From contig CANMIL010000002.1 in the NCBI GenBank assembly GCA_947497895.1, positions 434,001 through 498,000 on the forward strand: 64,000 nt of DNA. Direction: 5' to 3'. The notes beneath the pieces were generated by a model. The model worked only from the letters and a program-made list of their open reading frames with translations, was not told the origin of the DNA and searched no databases. Numbering within the stretch: position 1 is the first letter of the stretch; each line of letters begins with the position of its first letter. Below, piece by piece: positions 40,392 through 47,900 of the stretch. This DNA comes from an uncultured Tenacibaculum sp. (GTDB taxonomy: Bacteria; Bacteroidota; Bacteroidia; Flavobacteriales; Flavobacteriaceae). Both the position numbers and the translations under genes were made by a program.

Positions 40392-41819
40392 ATGCCACAT
40401 AATAAAAAGACGAAAATTGTTGCCACACTAGGACCTGCCACAAGTACCAAAGAAGTTTTGGAAAGAATGGCAGAAGAAGGGGTAAATGTTTTTAGGATTA
40501 ATTTTTCACATGCCGATTACGACATCGTGAAAGAACGTGTTCAACAAATTAGAGAAATAAATGAAGAGAGAGGGTTCAATGTTGCAATTTTGGCGGATTT
40601 ACAAGGTCCAAAATTACGCGTTGGAGTTATGGAAGATGGTGTTGTGCTAAAGGAAGGAGATACGTTCGTGTTTACAACAGAAGAGTGTAAAGGATCGAAA
40701 GAAAAAGCTTTTATGACCTATCAAAACTTTCCTAGAGATGTAAAAGCAGGAGAGAATATTTTGGTAGATGATGGAAAGTTAATGTTTGAAGTAATTTCTA
40801 CAGATAAAGATAAAAATGTTGTAACCAAAGTGGTTGTTGGAGGTCCTTTAAAATCGAAAAAAGGAGTAAATCTACCAAATACTGACATTTCATTACCTGC
40901 ATTAACAGAGAAGGATAAAAAAGATGTTGTTTTTGCATTGGAGCAAGAAGTTGATTGGGTGGCGCTTTCTTTCGTAAGAACTCCTGAAGACTTGAGAATG
41001 TTGAGAGACTTAATTAAGCAAAAGTCGAGATATAGAGTACCTGTAATAGCAAAAATAGAAAAGCCTGAGGCAGTAGAAAATATTGATGCATTAATACCTT
41101 ATTGTGATGGGTTAATGGTTGCTAGGGGTGATTTAGGTGTTGAAGTACCAATGCAAGACGTACCTTTAATTCAAAAGAGTTTAGTTCAAAGAGCTAAGCA
41201 AGCTAGAATTCCAGTTATTATTGCTACCCAAATGATGGAGACGATGATTGAGAATTCAGTACCGACAAGAGCGGAGGTAAATGATGTAGCGAATTCAATT
41301 ATGGATGGAGCGGATGCAGTAATGCTTTCGGGAGAAACTTCTGTAGGAAAGCATCCAATTAGAGTAATCAAGAAAATGACTGAGATTATTGGAAGCGTTG
41401 AATTTTCTGACCTTATTAAGGTACCACAAGAAGCTCCACATATTAGAACAAATCGTTTTATAACAAAATCTGTTTGTCATCACGCAGCTATGATGGCAGA
41501 TGATATTAAAGCTTCTGCAATATCTACTTTAACAAATAGTGGTTATACTGCTTTCCAAATATCTGCATGGAGACCAAAAGCACATGTATTAGCTTTTTCT
41601 TCTGAAAAAAGAATATTGGGTAAATTAAATTTACTTTGGGGGGTTAGAGCTTACTATTACGACAGAGATTTAAGTACTGACGATACTGTTGAAGATATTA
41701 ATGAGATATCTAAGGAGAAAGGATATGTAAAAACAGGAGATTTTATTATTAATCTTTCTTCAATGCCAGTTGAAGCGAAAGGTATGGTGAATACCTTAAG
41801 GGTTTCGCAAATAGACTAA
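40392..41819 (+). CDS. pyk: Pyruvate kinase
   Basis: A 475-residue glycolytic enzyme converting phosphoenolpyruvate and ADP to pyruvate and ATP. Characteristic segments: KIVATLGPATSTKEVLERM at the N-terminus, VFRINFSHADYD, ADLQGPKLRVG before the B domain, the active-site stretch VIAKIEKPEAVENID with the catalytic lysine, MVARGDLGVEVP, and VIIATQMMETM. The C-terminal regulatory domain is of normal size. It is the last gene of the acpP-fabF-rnc-IPExxxVDY-pyk run and is followed by a strong terminator. Confidence 0.97.
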   Translation: MPHNKKTKIVATLGPATSTKEVLERMAEEGVNVFRINFSHADYDIVKERVQQIREINEERGFNVAILADLQGPKLRVGVMEDGVVLKEGDTFVFTTEECKGSKEKAFMTYQNFPRDVKAGENILVDDGKLMFEVISTDKDKNVVTKVVVGGPLKSKKGVNLPNTDISLPALTEKDKKDVVFALEQEVDWVALSFVRTPEDLRMLRDLIKQKSRYRVPVIAKIEKPEAVENIDALIPYCDGLMVARGDLGVEVPMQDVPLIQKSLVQRAKQARIPVIIATQMMETMIENSVPTRAEVNDVANSIMDGADAVMLSGETSVGKHPIRVIKKMTEIIGSVEFSDLIKVPQEAPHIRTNRFITKSVCHHAAMMADDIKASAISTLTNSGYTAFQISAWRPKAHVLAFSSEKRILGKLNLLWGVRAYYYDRDLSTDDTVEDINEISKEKGYVKTGDFIINLSSMPVEAKGMVNTLRVSQID

Positions 41820-41840
41820 AAACAAAGACAATATATTTAA

Positions 41841-41875
41841 AAAACCTCTTCATTATTTTGAAGAGGTTTTTTACT
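41841..41875 (+). terminator. Intrinsic terminator after pyk
   Basis: AAAACCTCTTCA (41841-41852) pairs perfectly with TGAAGAGGTTTT (41859-41870), followed by TT. A TACTTTTG element at 41872-41879 overlaps its end and could be the -7 box of the lipoprotein gene downstream, but no -33 is seen. Confidence 0.88.
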
Positions 41876-41995
41876 TTTGCACTGCTTCGAAAAATTGCTA
41901 TTTGTTGGAATTCTATTCTATTTTCTTTAGGTAATTAGAAAGCAAGAGATTGTAAAATCTTTATTGAAAAAGTAAATTATAAATTAATATTAGAT

Positions 41996-42397
41996 ATGAA
42001 AAAAGTATGTTTTTTATTTGCTATGATGTTTATGGCATTAAGTTTTGTTGGATGTGGTAATAATGATGACAACATTAATGATGGTTCTCGTATTTTAAAT
42101 AAATGGTGGTATGACTCTGACAACGTCACTGCCGATATTTATTTCAATAGTAATGGTAAATACGAACAAAAAATAGTTGTGTTAGGATCTGAATTTACTG
42201 GAGAAGGAGATTGGGATTGGGTTGATCAAGAAGCAGGTATTTTAAAGATTTCTAATCTAACAGGTCAAGGGCAATTGATTAGTAGTACTTTAGTGAAAAT
42301 TACTGATGTTACAAGTAACTCTATTACGGTTCAGAGTTCTTTCGATAATGGAGAGAATTATTCGGGTAAGGTTTATTATGTTGATACTGACCAATAG
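41996..42397 (+). CDS. Small lipoprotein, lipocalin-like, unknown function
   Basis: A 133-residue protein with a lipoprotein signal, MKKVCFLFAMMFMALSFVGC|GNNDDN; the lipidated cysteine is residue 20 and the following Asn/Asp residues fit export to the outer membrane or surface in Bacteroidota. The mature part looks like a small beta barrel (LNKWWYDSDNVTADIYFNSN, GEGDWDWVDQEAGILKISNL), reminiscent of lipocalin-like domains in flavobacterial lipoproteins. Its signal region is similar in protein and DNA to that of the next gene (MMFxAL), which suggests duplication. No function can be named. Confidence 0.75.
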   Translation: MKKVCFLFAMMFMALSFVGCGNNDDNINDGSRILNKWWYDSDNVTADIYFNSNGKYEQKIVVLGSEFTGEGDWDWVDQEAGILKISNLTGQGQLISSTLVKITDVTSNSITVQSSFDNGENYSGKVYYVDTDQ

Positions 42398-42563
42398 TAA
42401 ATAATATATTCTTAACTATCCTAGATTGTGTTAGTCTTTGATTAGTGGAGTATATGGTGAAGTGAAATAAATATACAAGCTACCTTGGGATATATAGTGA
42501 GGTGGTTGTAATAAGGCTTGAAAAAGAAGCCCACGAAAGAGTAAATTTTAATTATAAATAGAT

Positions 42564-43124
42564 ATGAAAAGAGTAATTTATTTAATTGCTATGATGTTTT
42601 TAGCATTAAATTTATCAAGTTGCGGAGGAAATGAGGAAAACCTTTCTGGAGACTCTTATGTTCGAGTAACTATTGGAGATGATACATGGGAGGCAACAAA
42701 TTATACTTCTGTATTGTCTCATATTACAAACTTAGAAGGCCAGCGTTATGATATTACCGCATATAATGAAAATTATAAAATTGTTTTAGCTGTAGCTGAA
42801 AGTAGAATGTCAGACTGTGTTACAGTAAAAGAATATACAAGAGCAGGTCCTAATTTAGATGAAGCTTTAATATGGTTTTATTATGGTTTGGGTAATAACA
42901 GTTATGCAAATGTTCATAATGATAAACAAGATGTATTTGATGATTTAGAAGAAAGTGACGTAGTTATTAGGATAACGTCATGCTCTGGAGGTAAAATATC
43001 GGGTGAGTTTTCAGGTACGTTTTACAATGGCACAGCTTTACCAGGTATAGAAGTTCCAGAACAAGTAGTTATAAGTGGAGAGTTCAAGAATTTACCATTT
43101 ACAAAACAAGAAATAATTCGATAG
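42564..43124 (+). CDS. Small lipoprotein of unknown function
   Basis: A 186-residue protein with a lipoprotein signal MKRVIYLIAMMFLALNLSSC|GGNEEN. The rest has beta-rich segments (YVRVTIGDDTWEATNYTSVL, KIVLAVAESRMSDCVTVKEY, KISGEFSGTFYNGTA) of a type common in Bacteroidota lipoproteins whose SGxFSGTxY ending resembles DUF6252-like proteins. I cannot confirm that family. It follows the previous lipoprotein on the same strand after 166 nt; no terminator is evident in between. Confidence 0.72.
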   Translation: MKRVIYLIAMMFLALNLSSCGGNEENLSGDSYVRVTIGDDTWEATNYTSVLSHITNLEGQRYDITAYNENYKIVLAVAESRMSDCVTVKEYTRAGPNLDEALIWFYYGLGNNSYANVHNDKQDVFDDLEESDVVIRITSCSGGKISGEFSGTFYNGTALPGIEVPEQVVISGEFKNLPFTKQEIIR

Positions 43125-43375
43125 ATATTTAATTCAGAGTTTACTTTAATTCTTAAATAGTGGTTGTACCGTATAAGCAAATAAAAACTCAACTAAAAGA
43201 AAAGTAATAATAACAAAACCAGAACTCTCTTTGTTGTTTTTAAGAGCCTATTTTACTTATAGAAAGAAATTATGATTAAAATATGAATCGATGGGCGTCG
43301 CAATGAGTGAGTAAATAGCCTTTATTCATAAAGATCCATTTGAGGCTGGTTTAGTCCTTTTTAGAAGATGATTAT

Positions 43376-43786
43376 ATGAATAAGTATATATTAATAATAA
43401 TAGCTAGTTTCGTGTTATTTTCTTGTGAGAATAAAATGGAAAAGTTTAATAAGGATTTATCAGAAAGTTGGAGCATTGAAGAAATCTCGATTCAAAATAA
43501 AAACTCTTTGGATTCTTTGAATTATAATGTGATTAGTTTCAACTTTCCGAATCAAGGAGATATATACATACCAAGAAGTTTTGGTTTTGATGGAATGCAT
43601 TCGAGGTTTTCTCTTCAACTAAAAAAGGATGTTTTTGAGATTAAAATTGATTCTAAAAATGAAGTTTTCAACGGTATTTTTGTGTCAAAAATATTAGTGA
43701 AAGAAGCAGGTTGGATGGAATTAATATTGGAGTCAGATAAATTAAATCTAAAAGCACATGCTAGGGATATAACTTATGGTCTTTAA
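43376..43786 (+). CDS. Small lipoprotein of unknown function
   Basis: A 136-residue protein with a short lipoprotein signal MNKYILIIIASFVLFSC|ENKMEK. The mature part has ESWSIEEISIQNKNSLDSLN and alternating hydrophobic strands ending in KLNLKAHARDI. No family is recognised. The 250 nt before it show no gene. A copy of the dispersed hairpin repeat and a terminator follow it. Confidence 0.65.
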   Translation: MNKYILIIIASFVLFSCENKMEKFNKDLSESWSIEEISIQNKNSLDSLNYNVISFNFPNQGDIYIPRSFGFDGMHSRFSLQLKKDVFEIKIDSKNEVFNGIFVSKILVKEAGWMELILESDKLNLKAHARDITYGL

Positions 43787-43796
43787 GCTATTTCGT

Positions 43797-43866
43797 GATG
43801 GCGCTAGTATGTCGAAGTAACGGCTACTGCCAGTTTGCAATTAGTGCGGTTATCATTAAGTAAAAC
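43797..43866 (+). repeat. Dispersed hairpin repeat, copy 1
   Basis: Core AGTAACGGCTACTGCCAGTT...TTAGTGCGGTTATCATTAAG. It matches the copies at 44441 and 44561. The inner part can fold as a hairpin (A-C-T-G-C-C-A-G-T-T with AATTAGTGCGGT, imperfect in this copy). Homology with copy 3 continues through AAGTAAAACAA...ATAAATATAAAAGCTACCTTA into the terminator. Confidence 0.75.
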
Positions 43867-43883
43867 AACAATAAATATAAAAG

Positions 43884-43918
43884 CTACCTTAATTTTAGTT
43901 AATTGAGGTAGTTTTTTT
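43884..43918 (+). terminator. Terminator linked to repeat copy 1
   Basis: CTACCT (43884-43889) plus AATT pair with AATT plus AGGTAG (43906-43911), followed by seven T. The same stem follows repeat copy 3. Confidence 0.75.
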
Positions 43919-43958
43919 ATTTTAAGCATATATTTTTTGGTTATTGTAAATTATAAAG

Positions 43959-44429
43959 ATGAAATATATTTTTTTATTACTTATCTCTTTTACTGTTGTA
44001 GTGGGTTGCGTACCGAACTTAAAGGAAAATAGCATTTTCATGTTACCTAAAGAGTATAGAGGTACTGTTATAGTAATTTTTGACATGGAGGGCGGTAGTA
44101 AGGAGGAGTATATAAATAATGAAAGAGTTTATAGAATACCTCAAAATGGAATTTTAGAGACTAAATTTAAATCAGATAAGGGTTATGGTTTAATGCCTAG
44201 ATTTTATATTTCAAAGTCTGATGGTGTTCTGAGTGAAGCAAAAGAGATTCCATATATTTTTGGAGAGAAATGGAAAGATACTATTTATAACGGGCAGGTA
44301 GTAGTTTCAAGTATGGAATTTGGCAAGACAGTTTCAAATTCTTATATGACTTTTATTATATCAGATTTTAATAATTATGATTTAGACCCGAGCTATAGAA
44401 AGGTTTTTGAATGTTTTAGAGAAAAATAG
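43959..44429 (+). CDS. Small lipoprotein, possibly DUF6843-like
   Basis: A 156-residue protein with a lipoprotein signal MKYIFLLLISFTVVVGC|VPNLKEN. The mature part starts MLPKEYRGTVIVIFDMEGG, then YRIPQNGILETKFKSDKGYG and ends MTFIISDFNNYDLDPSYRKV. The glycine-rich strand followed by IPxxGIL is reminiscent of a lipoprotein family that I recall as DUF6843, but this is from memory and unverified. The gene is followed by two copies of the dispersed repeat. Confidence 0.68.
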   Translation: MKYIFLLLISFTVVVGCVPNLKENSIFMLPKEYRGTVIVIFDMEGGSKEEYINNERVYRIPQNGILETKFKSDKGYGLMPRFYISKSDGVLSEAKEIPYIFGEKWKDTIYNGQVVVSSMEFGKTVSNSYMTFIISDFNNYDLDPSYRKVFECFREK

Positions 44430-44440
44430 TTATTTCCCCT

Positions 44441-44506
44441 GATGGTGCTAGTATGATAAAGTAACGGCTACCGCTAGTTTGCAACTAGTGGCGATTAAGA
44501 GTGAGC
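44441..44506 (+). repeat. Dispersed hairpin repeat, copy 2
   Basis: GATGGTGCTAGTATGATAAA then AGTAACGGCTACCGCTAGTT, TGCAACTAGTGGCGATTA. The hairpin is CGCTAGTT with AACTAGTGGCG. Unlike copies 1 and 3 it lacks the downstream terminator. Confidence 0.75.
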
Positions 44507-44560
44507 AATAAGAATTTAATTTTTAAAAATAATAGGAATAAAACCACGTATTAGTGCACC

Positions 44561-44636
44561 TGCAGGAGCGAGTATATCAAAGTAACGGCTACCGCTAGTT
44601 TACAACTAGTGCGGTCATCATTAAGTAAAACAAACA
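44561..44636 (+). repeat. Dispersed hairpin repeat, copy 3
   Basis: GGAGCGAGTATATCAAAGTA then ACGGCTACCGCTAGTTTACA, ACTAGTGCGGTCATCATTAAG. The hairpin ACCGC-TAGTT / AACTA-GT-GCGGT is the best paired of the three. The stretch 44430-44777, which has no gene, is made up of copies 2 and 3, the linked terminator and unremarkable AT-rich sequence. Confidence 0.78.
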
Positions 44637-44649
44637 ATAAATATAAAAG

Positions 44650-44680
44650 CTACCTTACATTAAATTGTGAGGTAGTTTTA
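44650..44680 (+). terminator. Terminator linked to repeat copy 3
   Basis: CTACCTTAC (44650-44658) pairs with GTGAGGTAG (44667-44675), followed by TTTT. It is homologous to the terminator at 43884. Confidence 0.75.
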
Positions 44681-44777
44681 TTATTAAGAGTCTGTTCATG
44701 TTAAAGAGAGAAAAAGAATAATAGTTGTTAAGGGAGGTTTAAAATATTGTTATATAGTATTTTAAATTAAACGTTTT

Positions 44778-44808
44778 TTTGTGTGCTAGTTTTTTTAATG
44801 TACATTTG
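44778..44808 (+). promoter_or_regulatory. Promoter of giant protein gene E
   Basis: TTTG at 44778-44781 and TACATTTG at 44801-44808, with 19 nt between them, as in the four other family promoters. Confidence 0.75.
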
Positions 44809-44811
44809 CCT

Positions 44812-44943
44812 CAACTTTATTAGGTATGCCCCCCGAGAGGTTGAAATGAATAAAAATTTGTTTTTGGCCTTAAGGTGAATTCGTTTTTAGGAAGAAACCA
44901 TACGAAGCTTTAGTCTATTGTGAATGCTAAAACTATGTAAAAA
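44812..44943 (+). promoter_or_regulatory. Structured 5' leader of gene E
   Basis: About 130 nt. A hairpin at the extreme 5' end, TCAAC (44811-44815) with GTTGA (44840-44844), presents CCCCCC (44829-44834) in its loop. The C-run is complementary to the GGGGG that follows the start codon A-T (44946-44950). The first base of the stem lies at the predicted transcription start, so the exact stem length is uncertain. Confidence 0.5.
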
Positions 44944-47900
44944 ATGGGGGAGGATTTTTTATACCGGATGGTGTGTGCTCTAAAAAAATATTCAGGGTAC
45001 AACTATTTTAAAAGAAGAACTGAAAATTATCTGAATCGAATAGATTTAAAAGCATTGTTGTTTTTAAGAATTAAAGTTCCAAATCAATCTAATTTAAGGG
45101 TAGGTAATAGAAGACTTTTAAAGAAGTCGAGCAATATGGTTATTCTATTACTGTTATTTGTTTTTGGGTTTCAACACCTAAAGGCAAATGAGGTAGAATC
45201 TTTTGGAAATAATAAACTCTTAAAAGCTTATTTTGATAAAACCATAAAAGAGCCTGAATTGCTTCAGAATTCGATAGAAGAATCAAATAGCACTTTTCAT
45301 TTGTTTTCACATGGAAAATCGGGAGAATTGTTTATTCAGGGCAAATGGTTAAATGCTCAAGAAATAGCTAATTGGATTAAGAATAACCTAGAAGTTGGAA
45401 AGATTAACCAATTAAACCTTTATGGATGCGAATTTGGGAAAGGAACCAAAGGTCAAGAAGCAATTGATTTCTTAATTAGAGAATTTGGTTTCAAAATAGC
45501 TGCTTCTAATAATATAACTGGAAAAGATGGTGATTGGACTTTAGAGGCGGGAAATACTATCGATAGTATCAATGTGCCATCCTATAATTATAATCTTCAG
45601 AATTTGTTGAATTCAAATGGTTGGAGTTATCACAATGGAGCACAGTATGTAAACTGGTCAGATCATTCTGCAATTAATTTAAATAATGGTTATGTTAATA
45701 ACGGATATGTAGAACAAAGAATTTCCACGATTGTTGGAAATCGCTATACAATTAGCTTCAGGGCACATAACCACATGACAAACGGTTATCAATCACCACA
45801 TTCTTTAACGTTGAATTTAAGTATTGGTAATGTTCATAATGAAAATATAGTACTCCCTTCTACACCTTGGGATCATTCTTTTAGAACATATACCCGATCT
45901 TTTACAGCAAATAGTACGTCAACACTTGTTCGCTTGAGACATCAATCAGGAGGAACGTACGAACATGATATATTAATCGATAGGAATAGTATGAGTATTC
46001 CTTACACTAGACCGTTGAATTGTGATCCTGTTAGCGCTTGCAATGTATCCGGGGACTCTAATGTAGATCCTAGACAAACTACTCAATATTCGGTAAGTGG
46101 AGGAACACCTTCAAATAATACTACATGGAGTGTTTCTCCTAGTACTGGAGTTAGTGTATCTACTGGAAATGGAACAACTACAGGAAATATTTACTTTACA
46201 AAAGCAGGGACTTACACTGTTTCGTTTACAAGAACCAATACAAGCTCTCCTTCTGGATGTATTAATAGTAGTTCAAGAACATGTTCAAGGACAGTTACTG
46301 TTTCAGATCCATGTTCTATAGGAACAGATTCAGATGGCGATGGTATTGCAGATGATTGTGATTTGGATGATGATAACGATGGGATTTTGGACCTTGATGA
46401 GTTATGTCTAGCTATTCCTGGAGCAACTGCGCCAAGTTCAGGGAATGTAACCTGGAACTTAAGAGGTTTTGATGTATATTCTAGCGGAGGGAATACAGAT
46501 GGATTAGGATATAGAAAGTCGGGTTTTGAGCAAGGGGCTTATAACCAAGGAAAAAACTTAACTCTTCTTAATGGAACTGATGATTTTTCCGCAAGTCATT
46601 CTGGTGATGGAACAGCTACTTTGAGTACGGTAACCTTTGCCAATGGTACCATGAAATATACATGTAACCATCCAGTAAATGACAGGGCAGAATTTCGAGA
46701 TACAACAACAGATAATTTTATTTCGGGAAGTTCAGGTGATGGTGTTTATGTAGAGCCAGAATTAGGACCAGGTGTTGGAGATTATTACAGTATAGAAATT
46801 GACTTTACAACACCGGTTACTGCATTTAGTCTAGATATTATTGATGCCTTCGATACATTTCCAGATAATAACCCTGTTTTAAAATACCAAGTATATGCAG
46901 ATAATAAATTGATTGCATATTTAGAAGGAGGTGTCGTTGGAGATGATGCCACTGGAATGATAAATATTTATGATGCTGATGGTAATTCAAAGGGGACTGT
47001 GATGGTTGGACAAAATATTGAAACATCAATTGGGTTTGTTACGCTAAATAGAGTCAGCAAAGTTGTTATTCGACATGATGTAACGAGTGGTTCTATTCGA
47101 CCGGAATCTTATGATCCTCATGGATTGGATGGGGTTGCTTATAGTACTGATTTTTGCGATACAGATAACGATGGTATTGCAAATCATTTAGATTTAGATA
47201 GTGATGCTGATGGCTGCCCAGATGCTTTGGAAAGTAACGGAAACTCGTATGATTACACTGATTTAAATGGAGATGGTAGTTTATCAGGTAACGTAAATAC
47301 AGACAGCACTAGTTCAACTTATGGTGTTCCAAACAGTACTAATTTCACGGGAGGGACTTCTTATAATAGCGGGCAGGTTTCTGCAATTTGTGATTCATGT
47401 GCACCAGGAAATCCTGCTTTTGTAGATTCTGACGGTGATGGTATTGGAAATTTGTGTGATATAGATGATGATAATGATGGTATTACTGATTTTGCTGAAT
47501 GTTCAACACTCCCAACAAGGGTGATTTCTGAAACTTTGGCAGTGGTATCAGGAACGGCATCCGATCTTCATACAGGAGATGTTTTAAGAAAGGTGAATGC
47601 ATTATCAGTTAATGGAGTAAATTATGATGTTTTAGTAGAAATAATAAACGAAAATATTCCAACAGGGCGATTAGAAAGAACATCAATAGGAGGTTTAAGA
47701 ATTGCTGAGGCCGATTATAAAGAGCATCCATTTGTAGAATATAAATTAACCGTTGTTGAATCAGGAACAACAACGCCTGCAACTTTAACGAATGTAGTTT
47801 CAATTTTAAGAGATATTGATGGTTCTACCAATGGAGGTTTTGTAGATGTTCATGGATATGAATCTTCTCAAGCTGTTCAAGTGGGGCCAGGATCTCAATT

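Noticed and set aside
34167..41819. A horizontally acquired island spanning the whole region between the two giant arrays
   Set aside because: This interval holds conserved housekeeping genes in normal order (acpP-fabF-rnc-IPExxxVDY-pyk, purN), and no integrase, transposase or attachment site was seen anywhere in the window.
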